From Flavobacterium hibisci (GTDB lineage Bacteria; Bacteroidota; Bacteroidia; Flavobacteriales; Flavobacteriaceae), in NCBI RefSeq assembly GCF_020026925.1, contig NZ_JAIQDW010000004.1:124001-188000 (forward strand): a stretch of DNA of 64,000 nucleotides, given 5' to 3'. The position numbers were made by a program, and so were the translations under genes. The notes under the pieces are model-generated. The model had not been told where the DNA came from, did no database searches, and saw only the letters and a program-made list of their open reading frames with translations. Positions 36,277 through 45,969 of this stretch are shown here, one piece after another; positions within the stretch are counted from its first letter, which is position 1; each line of letters starts with the position of its first letter.

Positions 36277-37200
36277 CTATTTTTTAATTCTTATCGGAAG
36301 TAAACTAATAATAAAAAACTGAAAAAATTTTTTAGAACTACGAATTAATTGAAAATTGTATCTTACTAAAACATACAACCTTGAAAAATAATTTTTTGAA
36401 TATAAACGATATATTTTATTTTCAATAGATTCAGGTGCTGTATGATGACTAAACCGTTTTATCTGTTTAAAATACCAACCCATTTTTATTAATTTTAATC
36501 TTTCTCTAATTGCAAATAAAGTATTTGCATTTAATTGCCCGTGAACATTATTATCATGTATTCTATATAAAACGTAAGCGTTTGAGTCAATTGAAACTTT
36601 ATAATGATTTATTCTAGCAAAAAAATAAACAAACCAATCATGAGAGAAAAATTGCCAGGAAGAGTAATCAAATTCATTTAGTGCTTTTTTTAAACCTATG
36701 CAAAAAGAACTTGTGAACACATAAGTACATCCTGCGCTCCCTCCTTCAAATAAAAAATCATATTTTTTTTGAGGAAACGATTTATTTATGATTAATTCCT
36801 TGTTTGAATTTTGATCCCAAAGAATTAAATTTGAACAATACAAACTTGATTTTTCCTTTATTAAGAGTTCTGAAGCTGCATTTAATTTATTTGGAAACCA
36901 TATGTCATCTTGATCTGAAAAAGCTACAAAATCATAAGTTAATATTTCTTCTTCACTAATATTTTTGATAGCATTCAAAAAATTATTTGCCGCACTACCG
37001 GAACTAATATGATTATTTACTATTTCAACTTGATTATCATTTTTAAAGACTTTCAAAGATTCTAGCGTATTATCATTACTTAAATCATCAAATACTTTTA
37101 CGCTAACGCTTATTTTCTCTTGAGAAAGTATTGAATCTATTTGATCCTTTATATATTTTTCTCCATTATACGATGCAAGTATAACAAGTATATTATTCAT
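36277..37200 (-). CDS. Glycosyltransferase family 2
   Basis: The 307-residue protein begins NILVILASYNGEKYIKDQID. It has VKVFDDLSNDNTLESLKVF, the DQDD donor motif in FVAFSDQDDIWFPNKLNA, and HDWFVYFFARIN as the later conserved segment. SDQDDIW followed by HDW is characteristic of rhamnosyl/galactosyl GT2 enzymes of streptococcal and bacteroidal capsules. It has 2 bases to the PglC-like gene, so it may add the second sugar. It is related to the genes at 37206-37913 and 39996-40892. Confidence 0.9.
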   Translation of the reverse strand: MNNILVILASYNGEKYIKDQIDSILSQEKISVSVKVFDDLSNDNTLESLKVFKNDNQVEIVNNHISSGSAANNFLNAIKNISEEEILTYDFVAFSDQDDIWFPNKLNAASELLIKEKSSLYCSNLILWDQNSNKELIINKSFPQKKYDFLFEGGSAGCTYVFTSSFCIGLKKALNEFDYSSWQFFSHDWFVYFFARINHYKVSIDSNAYVLYRIHDNNVHGQLNANTLFAIRERLKLIKMGWYFKQIKRFSHHTAPESIENKIYRLYSKNYFSRLYVLVRYNFQLIRSSKKFFQFFIISLLPIRIKK

Positions 37201-37205
37201 TACAA

Positions 37206-37913
37206 TTAATTATATTTAATTTTAATATATCTTCTTAAAAGTTTTTCTATCATGTTGATTCTAAATTTCACTTTTGATATAAAATTAAACTTCTTTTCAT
37301 AAGTTACGTTATTATTATGTCTTCTGTAAGAATGTAATTTTTGATCAATAAAATAAATTTCATCGAACAAAACACAACAAAGCCCAATCCACCAATCGTG
37401 CATAGCAATATTTCTAGGGAAAGGTAGTATTTTTTTTTTTAGTTCCCCCCTAAAAGCCATCGTACAACCTATGAAATTATTCCTAATTAAATTTTGAATT
37501 AACTTACTTTTAAAACCATTTTTATAAAAAATTTTATCTTGTAAGATTCCATTTTTATTTATAATATTTAAATCACTAACTAGTAAAGAGGCCTTAGGAT
37601 TTTCATTAAATATTTTTAAATACATACTTACTTTAGCTGGATGCCATACATCATCTTGATCTGACAAAAAAATATAATTTCCTTTTGCAATCGATATTAA
37701 AAATTCAAAATTTCTTGTTGGATTTTTAAAAGAGTTATGATGAATTGCTATTCTATTATCTTTGTATTGCCCTATAATTTCAATTGTATTATCTTGTGAA
37801 CCATCATCTGATACGATAACTTCGTCTTCATTACTTATTTGACAAAGTATTGAATCGATTTGCTCTTTTATATATTTTTCTCCATTATAGGTAGCAACGC
37901 AAACTGAAATCAT
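37206..37913 (-). CDS. Glycosyltransferase family 2, short form
   Basis: The 235-residue protein has a complete catalytic core: MISVCVATYNGEKYIKEQID, EVIVSDDGSQDNTIEIIGQY, YIFLSDQDDVWHPAKVSMY and AMHDWWIGLCCVLF. It lacks the C-terminal extension of its neighbour and ends in a basic stretch (FRINMIEKLLRRYIKIKYN). The SDQDDVW and HDWW motifs place it with the neighbouring GT2 enzymes. Five bases separate it from the next gene. The donor is unknown; rhamnose is possible given the complete Rml set. Confidence 0.9.
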   Translation of the reverse strand: MISVCVATYNGEKYIKEQIDSILCQISNEDEVIVSDDGSQDNTIEIIGQYKDNRIAIHHNSFKNPTRNFEFLISIAKGNYIFLSDQDDVWHPAKVSMYLKIFNENPKASLLVSDLNIINKNGILQDKIFYKNGFKSKLIQNLIRNNFIGCTMAFRGELKKKILPFPRNIAMHDWWIGLCCVLFDEIYFIDQKLHSYRRHNNNVTYEKKFNFISKVKFRINMIEKLLRRYIKIKYN

Positions 37914-37920
37914 AATCGTA

Positions 37921-39087
37921 TTAATTATTTTGTAATTCTATAAATTTAGAAAAAACCACAATAGTTATTAGTAAAAAACTTAATCCCATTGGATTGTTAA
38001 TGTAAGGATTGGTTAAGGATTGAAAATAAACAAAAAAAACACTTAAAATAAATGGAAGTGCTAATTTTTTAAATTCTTTATTTTTAATATTAATGTAAAG
38101 CACAAAAACATAAAACAATAGGCCAATCCAAAATAATATACCAATCAACCCTTGCTTATGAAATATTTCAAGAAAAGAATTCTCCATATGTATTGGTCGA
38201 TCAGGAACACCGTTTCCAAAACCATGCCCGATTAAAAAACTAATGGGATTTATTTCATCCAAAACCTGTTCAACCTGAACATATCTAGTTTTATCTGAAT
38301 CTGATCTATCGCCGACTGTTTGAAGATAAAATTCAGAAATCAGTGTAGATATTATTACTAACAAAACTCCTGATATTATTTTAATTATTTTTTTTTTATT
38401 TATAAAGAAAATATAAAAATAAGTAATTAAAAAAGTAAACAATATAAAACCACGTGTCAATGTAAGCATAACACATACAAATAAAATTATAAGAACTAAT
38501 AGTTTACACTTATATTCAGACGTTAAAAAAAAGAAAAAGCCAATACACAGATACAAAAATCCTTTGTAAAAAAATAAAAAATCACCTCTAAATAATATTT
38601 CTCCTATTTCAGTTTGTTTATCATAAAATGACAGGAAATCAATAAAACCAAAATACAATAATGCAATGAAACCAATATATGATAATGCTAAAAAAATTGA
38701 TCCAATTTTAATTAAATTACTAACTAAAACAATATCTTTTACGTCTTTTATCATTATAGAAAAAAATAAAATCATAAAAAAAAAAGATATTGGTTTGATA
38801 TCTTCGAAAATATTTGATATTGAAGCATTATTTAATAGTCCTACAACCAAGCTCATCAAAGTTAATACAGAAAAAAAAATTGTTACTATTACTGTACTTC
38901 TTAATATTTTATTCCGAAACTGATACAAGAACACAGAAACTACCATAATAAGCAAAAACAACATCATCCTAACAGTTAAAAAACCAACTTCTAAGAATCT
39001 GCCACCTCCACCAATTATTATTTCAAAAAAACTTAAAATAAAAATAATTTTAAGAAATGTAAATTTTCTGTCTTCTATATCTTTCAC
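37921..39087 (-). CDS. wzy: O-antigen polymerase, Wzy-like
   Basis: The 388-residue polytopic protein has about ten hydrophobic segments. The large loop near the C-terminal third includes RYVQVEQVLDEINPISFLI, then GHGFGNGVPDRPIHMENSF and KQGLIGILFW. The order loop-GxGxG-x-HMENSFLE-helix is characteristic of Wzy_C proteins. It polymerises undecaprenyl-linked repeats at the periplasmic face. It lies among GT2 genes and 3 kb from the Wzx gene, forming with Wzx and Wzz a Wzx/Wzy pathway. Confidence 0.85.
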   Translation of the reverse strand: MKDIEDRKFTFLKIIFILSFFEIIIGGGGRFLEVGFLTVRMMLFLLIMVVSVFLYQFRNKILRSTVIVTIFFSVLTLMSLVVGLLNNASISNIFEDIKPISFFFMILFFSIMIKDVKDIVLVSNLIKIGSIFLALSYIGFIALLYFGFIDFLSFYDKQTEIGEILFRGDFLFFYKGFLYLCIGFFFFLTSEYKCKLLVLIILFVCVMLTLTRGFILFTFLITYFYIFFINKKKIIKIISGVLLVIISTLISEFYLQTVGDRSDSDKTRYVQVEQVLDEINPISFLIGHGFGNGVPDRPIHMENSFLEIFHKQGLIGILFWIGLLFYVFVLYINIKNKEFKKLALPFILSVFFVYFQSLTNPYINNPMGLSFLLITIVVFSKFIELQNN

Positions 39088-39108
39088 TTAAATTATTTTA
39101 AACTTTAA

Positions 39109-39963
39109 TTATAACCCATGATTCAGATTAAAGACAGTTTTAAGGGTCATAAAAAAATATTGTTTGTTTTTAAATCTCATTTGCTTTAAAGCCCTTGTAA
39201 TTAGTCGCAAAATAAAAATAACATAAGCAAAAATCCCATCTTGTTTTACAAATAATTTCTCAGCAATTAACATTTTATAATATCTTGTAACTGAGACCTC
39301 ATTTTCATAATCTCCAGCAACTGATAAATTTTGATAAATTTGACAATTTAAAACCAATACATTTTTATTTGATTTATAAATTTCTCTAAAATACCAATGA
39401 TCTAACATATCCAAAGCGAATGATTTGTTAAAGCCTCCTATTTTTTTTACAAAACCAATATCAAGTATGGTTCCTGAATTTATTCCTGTCAAAGCATCGT
39501 ATGCTAATCCAGAATCAATTTTTATCGGCTTACATAAGCCTCCCAAATACATTTTAGCAGGCGAAATTATTTTATTTTCTAAGGAAAGAACTTTAGGGAT
39601 AATTGCAACGGTATCAATATGTAATTTTGAAAAATTAATAGTTGAAATTTCTGAAACAAATTCTCTTGTGAAAATAGTATCTTGATCTAATAACAAAATC
39701 CAATTTTTATTAATTTTAATAGCTTCTTCAATTGCTAAATTGTATGCGGTGCTAAGACCGGGATTCGAGCCATCATGGAAATATTTTACTCTGAACTTTT
39801 TATAATCAAAATATTCTGCATCATATTGTCTGTCTGGACTATTATCAAAAACAAAGATATTAATTGAAAAATTCAAAAATTCACTTAGAGTATTTAAAGT
39901 CTCCGAAGTTGATAAACTTTTTTTATAGAGCACAATAACCACAAAAAAATCATTAAACACCAT
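39109..39963 (-). CDS. Rhamnosyltransferase-like glycosyltransferase family 2
   Basis: The 284-residue protein begins FFVVIVLYKKSLSTSETLNT. It has IFVFDNSPDRQYDA, the GSNPGLSTAYNLAIEEAIK motif and the donor motif WILLLDQDTIFTREFV. DNSP followed by NPGLSTAYN and LDQD is the signature of the RfbF/rhamnosyltransferase subgroup. ALDMLDHWYFREIYKSNKN fills the later catalytic position. With dTDP-L-rhamnose made by the same locus, rhamnose is a likely but unproven donor. It lies between Wzy and another GT2 gene with short gaps. Confidence 0.88.
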   Translation of the reverse strand: MVFNDFFVVIVLYKKSLSTSETLNTLSEFLNFSINIFVFDNSPDRQYDAEYFDYKKFRVKYFHDGSNPGLSTAYNLAIEEAIKINKNWILLLDQDTIFTREFVSEISTINFSKLHIDTVAIIPKVLSLENKIISPAKMYLGGLCKPIKIDSGLAYDALTGINSGTILDIGFVKKIGGFNKSFALDMLDHWYFREIYKSNKNVLVLNCQIYQNLSVAGDYENEVSVTRYYKMLIAEKLFVKQDGIFAYVIFILRLITRALKQMRFKNKQYFFMTLKTVFNLNHGL

Positions 39964-39995
39964 TGAATTTCTTCTAAATATATTTAAAAACGTAA

Positions 39996-40892
39996 TTATT
40001 TTGCATATCTCAAATATTTTTCTAAAAAAACATAAAACTTCCTATAAAGACTATTTTTGTTTTTTAAATAAATAAAATTTTCAAAAATTTCATTTATATC
40101 ATTAGATAACTGTGAATTATAAATACTATAAAACGATTCTGCTTGAGAAATGTTATTGGATAAATACTCTCTTTTACTATCAAAAAAAACATTCGAAAAA
40201 AGCTTTAATCTCTGACTAAAACTTATTTTAGATTTCAATGTCACACTAGTTTGATGGATTCTGTACTTTATAAGTTTTTCATAAATGATTTTAAAATTGC
40301 CCTTACTGTAAGCTATTAAAGCAATCCAATGATCATGCATCATGATTTTATCAACAGGCATTTTCAAAATTTCTTCCTTCATATTCCTATTTATCATAAT
40401 CGAACAACCTGTAACTATATTACCAATTAACAATTGTTTTAAATTAAATTTTCTTGGATTATATCCTTGAACATCCCAAAATGAAGGTTCCATTTCATTT
40501 CCAAAAACATCAATCATTTTTAAATCACTAAAAACCATACAAGGCTTATTGACAACATTAATAATGAGGAGTTCCTCGTAACATCTTTGTAATTTATTTA
40601 GTTCCCAAATATCATCTTGATCACATAGTGATATGAAATCATAATGGCATTTTAAAATGGCATTTTTAAATGTTTGTATTGGACCACAATTAGTATCATT
40701 TACATAAAGATAAATATTTGTATGTTTTTTTTGAAACTCATGAATAATCTGAATTGTATTGTCTGTAGAACAATCATCAACCATAATAATTTCGCGAGGA
40801 ACAATAGTTTGATTTAAGATTGAATTTAATTGTTCTTCTAAAAACTTAGAACCGTTATAAGTAGCAATAGCAACTGAAATATCAAAATTCAT
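39996..40892 (-). CDS. Glycosyltransferase family 2
   Basis: The 298-residue protein starts ISVAIATYNGSKFLEEQLNS, followed by EIIMVDDCSTDNTIQIIHEF, NCGPIQTFKNAILKCHYDFI and SLCDQDDIWELNKLQRCYEE. MMHDHWIALIAYSKGNFKII is the conserved HDxW segment shared with the GT2 genes at 36277 and 37206. The first GT gene after the flippase in transcription, it may still act at any step of the repeat. Donor and linkage are unknown. Confidence 0.9.
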   Translation of the reverse strand: MNFDISVAIATYNGSKFLEEQLNSILNQTIVPREIIMVDDCSTDNTIQIIHEFQKKHTNIYLYVNDTNCGPIQTFKNAILKCHYDFISLCDQDDIWELNKLQRCYEELLIINVVNKPCMVFSDLKMIDVFGNEMEPSFWDVQGYNPRKFNLKQLLIGNIVTGCSIMINRNMKEEILKMPVDKIMMHDHWIALIAYSKGNFKIIYEKLIKYRIHQTSVTLKSKISFSQRLKLFSNVFFDSKREYLSNNISQAESFYSIYNSQLSNDINEIFENFIYLKNKNSLYRKFYVFLEKYLRYAK

Positions 40893-40918
40893 AATTTACA
40901 TAAAAAAAAGATTAAAGA

Positions 40919-42376
40919 TTATGAGATGTTTTGAAGCCTATTTTTTACTTCTTCAATTATTTCCATAAGAGTTACTTCTTTAAATAAATACAAAGAAATT
41001 AAAAAACCTAAAAGTCCAACAGTACTTGAAATCATCAAATTAAGTAACGAACTAAAATCAAATAAACTCACAAAATATATTAGAATTGCCATTATAGTAC
41101 TTGAAATAAAAAACCAAAACAAACTTTTATTTAATAATTTCAATTGAACTAATTCTTTGCGATACAAAAAAACAATAATTACAACTCCTAAAAATTCAGA
41201 TGACACTGCAACAATAGCAGCACCAATATGACTAAATTTTGGAATTAAATACAAGTTAAAAAGTACACTAAAAATTGCACTAAAAATCACAGCAATTGTA
41301 TATATTTTTTCCTTTCCTTGAGGGTAAAGAACTAAATAACCTAAAAAATATGCAATACTTACAATAATAATGATTGGTGAAAGTATTTGCATTGTCAATA
41401 CAGAAGACAAAAACTCTTTACCGCCCATCACCAATGTAAAATCTTTTGCTAACATTAAAAACAATACAGCAAAAGGAAAAGAAATTATTAGAAAATAATT
41501 AAGTACTTTCTTAAGGTAACAATAATACTGATCTACATCATTATGAGCTAAAAAGGATAATCTAGGCAGTAAAACTACTCCTAAAGTGGTTATAGGAACC
41601 AAAAGAAATCTAATTAATTTATTTGCCATTGAATAGTATCCTACTGATTCACTACCTTTAAGCATTCCTAACATTAGATTGTCAAGTTGAACATATATGC
41701 TAATTGAAATACTAGCTATAAAAATTGTAAAAAGGGGCTGGAAATGTTGTTTGAAATTTAAGTCATAGATATTAATACCTTTAAATTGAATATGTTTCCT
41801 TAGATTTATTAAATTAAATAAGTTCCCTCCAACCGTAGATAAGACCATAATAACACCATAATAAAGATAATCATTCTTTGATGTAACAAATATAAATAAT
41901 AGAATAAAAGCTATAATTCGAACAGCAAAATACCTAACAGTAATATACTTCTGGTCTTCTATACCTTGATAAAACCATTCAACACCCAAATTGGTAAAAA
42001 AAATCATTGAACTCATAATGATAATTAGAGTTTTTAATGACTGTAAAGACGAAATTTGGAGTACAAAAAATAAAATCACATAAGAAATAACAGTTGTAAT
42101 TAATAAAATAATCACCAACTCTATTACTAATTTTGATCTAGCTTTTAGATCATTCCTCTTATTTGCGGTTTCTCTTATACCATACATCGGAATACCCAAC
42201 CCAGAAAACAAAACAAAATAAGTAATTATCGAATTTACATATTCAACTTTACCTAAGCCATCAACACCAATTGTTCTATTTACATAAGGCATCGTAAAAA
42301 AGCCTATAAGTATCCCTAAAGAAACTCTCGAAACATTCAAAAAATAATTAAACTTAACACTTCTTTGCTGCTCCAT
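40919..42376 (-). CDS. wzx: Polysaccharide flippase, Wzx family (MATE/MVF superfamily)
   Basis: The 485-residue protein has about 12-14 hydrophobic segments. Its N-terminus carries FNYFLNVSRVSLGILIGFF, TMPYVNRTIGVDGLGKVEYV, then FSGLGIPMYGIRETANKRND, the usual Wzx/RfbX start. LDNLMLGMLKGSESVGYYSM and LPRLSFLAHND are also conserved positions of PST proteins. It moves undecaprenyl-linked repeats to the periplasmic side. Wzz-like and SLBB genes precede it in transcription. It coexists with an ABC exporter and an Amj-like protein in the same locus. Confidence 0.93.
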   Translation of the reverse strand: MEQQRSVKFNYFLNVSRVSLGILIGFFTMPYVNRTIGVDGLGKVEYVNSIITYFVLFSGLGIPMYGIRETANKRNDLKARSKLVIELVIILLITTVISYVILFFVLQISSLQSLKTLIIIMSSMIFFTNLGVEWFYQGIEDQKYITVRYFAVRIIAFILLFIFVTSKNDYLYYGVIMVLSTVGGNLFNLINLRKHIQFKGINIYDLNFKQHFQPLFTIFIASISISIYVQLDNLMLGMLKGSESVGYYSMANKLIRFLLVPITTLGVVLLPRLSFLAHNDVDQYYCYLKKVLNYFLIISFPFAVLFLMLAKDFTLVMGGKEFLSSVLTMQILSPIIIIVSIAYFLGYLVLYPQGKEKIYTIAVIFSAIFSVLFNLYLIPKFSHIGAAIVAVSSEFLGVVIIVFLYRKELVQLKLLNKSLFWFFISSTIMAILIYFVSLFDFSSLLNLMISSTVGLLGFLISLYLFKEVTLMEIIEEVKNRLQNIS

Positions 42377-42397
42377 TACTTAAATAACACAAAAAAA

Positions 42398-43468
42398 CTA
42401 AACAAACCTATTGAATATTTTCTTGCAAGTAAAAAATATAACACTGAAAAAAGAAAATAGTAACCCTCCAGATATAATTCCTTTCACCTTTCCAAATCGC
42501 TCTTTCTCCAAAGGCAAAATTGGTCTGTCAATAATCTGAATCAATGGTGTTTCTTTTCGCAATGTAACTTTTGCCAATTCTGTTTGTTTGACGAGTTCAG
42601 TCAATATAGCCGTATTAGCTTGAACATCAACCTGTCTTCTGGCAGAAGGTGCACGACGAACATTGAGTGCCGGATTTAAATTAAACGTATTATCATTGGC
42701 AACTGCAACTCCTGTGATTGCACTATTCAATTCATTTCGAATAGAGTCTGTCTGACGTTGTAAAATCAACATATTCATTCTAGCTTTTTTACTTTTAGTT
42801 TCCACATAAAATTCTCCAACCTGTTTGGCTAAAGATTCACAGAAATATTTTGCAAAAAACTCATTTTCAGAAGAAACATCAATACTAATTATCGAATTTT
42901 TTTTATCTTTTTGAGCAACAGTTAAACCTCCTTTTGACAAGTTTTCAAAAATTTTACCTAAAATACTATCCTTAACACGCGTATACAATTGTCTGTTAGG
43001 GTTTGGCAGGAACTCTAATTTTGCAAATTTTGGATCATTACTCCATTTTTTTCGCCATCCATTATTTTCAATATACATTTCAGCTAACGAAATAGTTTTG
43101 CCATTCACTGTAACAGGAGAAAGCAATGTTTTTTCAACCATTATACGCGACTTAAATAATTCAGTGAGATTAGATCCTGTAAAAATACTTCCCCCATTAC
43201 CTCCTAAATCAATACCAAATGAACTGGCTAATCCAAGTGCTCCACTTAATCCTCCTCCCCCTTTTTCATCTTCTACTGCAAAAGATAATGTTGCTGTATA
43301 AATTGGTTTTTTAATGATTGAATATGTTAATCCCAGAGCCGAACCTATTATTCCAGCAATTAATATAATTTTCCATTGTGCCAATAAATAATCCCACCAT
43401 TCTTTACCTTTTAGAATTAATTCCTTCAACGTAATTTCATCACTCTTTACAGGTAAATTATTTTCCAT
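42398..43468 (-). CDS. Chain-length determinant (Wzz/PCP family) protein
   Basis: The 356-residue protein has an N-terminal membrane segment (WKIILIAGIIGSALGLTYSI), a large periplasmic domain with a helical stretch (LQRQTDSIRNELNSAITGVA), and a C-terminal segment IIDRPILPLEKERFG followed by a hydrophobic helix. The PILPLEKERFGK motif before TM2 is typical of polysaccharide copolymerases. No kinase domain follows. It would set chain length of the Wzx/Wzy product. The SLBB gene is 8 bases upstream, so the two form an export/length-control pair separate from the Wza/Wzc pair. Confidence 0.88.
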   Translation of the reverse strand: MENNLPVKSDEITLKELILKGKEWWDYLLAQWKIILIAGIIGSALGLTYSIIKKPIYTATLSFAVEDEKGGGGLSGALGLASSFGIDLGGNGGSIFTGSNLTELFKSRIMVEKTLLSPVTVNGKTISLAEMYIENNGWRKKWSNDPKFAKLEFLPNPNRQLYTRVKDSILGKIFENLSKGGLTVAQKDKKNSIISIDVSSENEFFAKYFCESLAKQVGEFYVETKSKKARMNMLILQRQTDSIRNELNSAITGVAVANDNTFNLNPALNVRRAPSARRQVDVQANTAILTELVKQTELAKVTLRKETPLIQIIDRPILPLEKERFGKVKGIISGGLLFSFFSVIFFTCKKIFNRFV

Positions 43469-43476
43469 ATAAAATT

Positions 43477-45930
43477 TTACTTAAATGCTGTTACAATTAA
43501 TAAGGCTAAACTAGTTAATACACTACCGATACTTACCCATTCTCCAGTACTCATTTTCTTTGTTTCTGGTTTTTCAGGAACCACAATTTGAGAATCAGGT
43601 GTAACCTTAGGATAAGATCTAAAAAACAAAAAGGAGCCTGTCACTGCAGCTTTCCCATTAGGATAAATAATATAAGCTTTTTTCTTCCAGCCTTTATTAT
43701 CGACACCCCCAACTGCATTTATATAATATCTAAACCCTTTGCCATTTCGATAAGGGATTTCGGAATTAAGTAAAACGCTTCCCGTAACTTTAACGCCTTC
43801 ATTCAATATCGAAATTTCTATTTCATCATCTGGAAATAAAGTCACATTAGAATAGTGATCTTTATCTTTCATAATTTTTTTCCAATCTACAGGAATGGTA
43901 ACATATTTTAACTCCTCTTTTAATTTTTTTGCAAGATCTTCCTTTAAGGTATCATTTTTAGTCAGGTTCAGATCAACTCTTTCTATTTGATCAATTTGTT
44001 CTTGTTTAATAGGTCTTTTAATTTTCATCCCTTCTAAATTAGCAACAGAAGTTAGCCCACCAGCGCGCATCACTATATTGTAAACAGATTCTTTTTTGTT
44101 TGCTAATACGTATTTACCCGGATAAGAAACTGCTCCACTAATTGTTACCATTTGTGGTTTTTCATAAACTGCCATTCTTCGAATATTAATAACATCAAAA
44201 GGTTTTAATACAAAGTTTTTAACCTGTTCATTATTATCCGCAGTAATTTCTAATTCTACCAATTCTATGCGTTTTGGATTAGCATCGTCAATTTCGTCAG
44301 ATTTAATCATTCTGGCTATTTCTACTCTTTTTGAAGCAGAACCTGTTAGGCCTCCAACCTGATCTACTAAACCATTTAATGTCAAATTATCATAAAATGG
44401 ATACTCGCCTGGATTTTTAACTTCGCCATCAATGGTAACTTTATATTCTTCTCTAAAGTCTAAAATGGAGTATACAGTTACTTCGTCTTCTCTTTTTAAT
44501 TCGATATTAGCATTTAGATCACCGGCTAAAGCATTTTCTAAATTTACATTTACTATTTCAGTTGTTAAATCCGATTTTAAACGAATAATTCTAGCCCTTT
44601 TAGTATATGCATCTTCTTTAAGCCCTTCTGCCCTAGCTATTAGATCAGAAATTCTCATTCCTGCATTATACGAATAATAATCCGGTCTAAAGACGGCTCC
44701 TTCTATTTTTATACGATTTTCGAACCTGTTTAGAATTTTAGTAATTCTGAATACGTCTCCTGATTTCGGTATGTATCTAGAAAATTCGCTTTGATTAATA
44801 TCATGAACCTTAAATTCTTTTCCTGTTTTTTGCAAAACATTTACTGAGGCTGTGTAGGCATACTCATTGAAACCGGAAGTAAAACTCAATAAATCAGTAA
44901 ATGTTTCTCCCTTTTTCATTTCGAATATACCTGGACGTTTAACTTCGCCTTCAACTACAACTCTTAGGCTATATGCAGGAATTCTTATTACATCATTATC
45001 TTTCAGACTTACATTATCTGATTGATCTCCTTTGACTAAAAACTTATAGATATCAATGTTTTTATAAACCTTATTATTTCGGATCAATTCGATATTTCTA
45101 TAACTTCCATTTTTACCTGGACCACCAGCTAAATGCAATGCATTATAAACAGAAGCGAGAGAGGAAATAGAGTAATTACCAGGTTGCTTACCTCCAACGA
45201 TGGTCACTTTAATAGTTCTTATATCACTTAAACTGACACTTACCTGCGATTGTCCGGATCGAACCGTACTATAAACCCTTGCAATTGCAGCTTTTATTTT
45301 TTGTGAGGCGGCTTCAATTGACATTCCTGTTACTGCAATTTGTCCAACATTCTGAATTGAAATTTTACCTTCAAAATTTACTGGTACAGTATCATCAAAT
45401 TGCTGAACACCATAAACACTTACTTCCAATTTATCACCCGGCCCCAGAACATAATTGACTGGTGTTGCCATTTTTAAATCTGGCTCGAAATTTAAAGTCG
45501 GATTATCAAATAGTTCTGATCCGAAAATCAAAGCATTTAATGAATCTTTGATTTTTTCGTTTTTGATTTTTTCCTGATTTCTTCCAAACTCCGAATTTTT
45601 ATCCTGATCCTTTAATTTATCATTATTTTTTATGTCCTTGCTATTTTTATCCTTATCTCCAGAGTTTTTTTTCTCATATGCTGTAATTCGAGTTCTTAAC
45701 TTATCAAATTCAGTCTGACTCATCCCTTTTGACAAAGCCATAGGTTCTACCTCATTAATCGTAGCATTATTAGCCTTTAATTGAGAAATTACCTTAGCTA
45801 TTTCGTCATCAGACAAATAATCTACTCTCACTGTGCTTAAATCTTTCGACTTCATTATATCCTGAGCATTTGAATTACAAGACAATAGTAAGACAAAAAA
45901 CAGGGCAAGAACGTATGTTAGGTTTTTCAT
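43477..45930 (-). CDS. Large SLBB-domain polysaccharide export protein
   Basis: The 817-residue protein starts with a signal peptide (MKNLTYVLALFFVLLLSC). The Cys at position 18 could be lipidated, although the residue before Ser is Leu, so signal peptidase I cleavage after NAQ is an alternative. A Lys/Asp-rich linker follows. The poly-export domain begins at NYVLGPGDKLEVSVYGVQQF, and several SLBB repeats follow (VVEGEVKRPGIFEMKKGET; VTIDGEVKNPGEYPFYDNL; VTISGAVSYPGKYVLANKK). A single C-terminal hydrophobic helix ends the protein. Long SLBB proteins of this kind are common in Bacteroidota capsule loci and form the outer-membrane or periplasmic conduit. Confidence 0.92.
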   Translation of the reverse strand: MKNLTYVLALFFVLLLSCNSNAQDIMKSKDLSTVRVDYLSDDEIAKVISQLKANNATINEVEPMALSKGMSQTEFDKLRTRITAYEKKNSGDKDKNSKDIKNNDKLKDQDKNSEFGRNQEKIKNEKIKDSLNALIFGSELFDNPTLNFEPDLKMATPVNYVLGPGDKLEVSVYGVQQFDDTVPVNFEGKISIQNVGQIAVTGMSIEAASQKIKAAIARVYSTVRSGQSQVSVSLSDIRTIKVTIVGGKQPGNYSISSLASVYNALHLAGGPGKNGSYRNIELIRNNKVYKNIDIYKFLVKGDQSDNVSLKDNDVIRIPAYSLRVVVEGEVKRPGIFEMKKGETFTDLLSFTSGFNEYAYTASVNVLQKTGKEFKVHDINQSEFSRYIPKSGDVFRITKILNRFENRIKIEGAVFRPDYYSYNAGMRISDLIARAEGLKEDAYTKRARIIRLKSDLTTEIVNVNLENALAGDLNANIELKREDEVTVYSILDFREEYKVTIDGEVKNPGEYPFYDNLTLNGLVDQVGGLTGSASKRVEIARMIKSDEIDDANPKRIELVELEITADNNEQVKNFVLKPFDVINIRRMAVYEKPQMVTISGAVSYPGKYVLANKKESVYNIVMRAGGLTSVANLEGMKIKRPIKQEQIDQIERVDLNLTKNDTLKEDLAKKLKEELKYVTIPVDWKKIMKDKDHYSNVTLFPDDEIEISILNEGVKVTGSVLLNSEIPYRNGKGFRYYINAVGGVDNKGWKKKAYIIYPNGKAAVTGSFLFFRSYPKVTPDSQIVVPEKPETKKMSTGEWVSIGSVLTSLALLIVTAFK

Positions 45931-45969
45931 ATTTAAATAATAATTAAACTTAAGTATTGTTTAAAAATT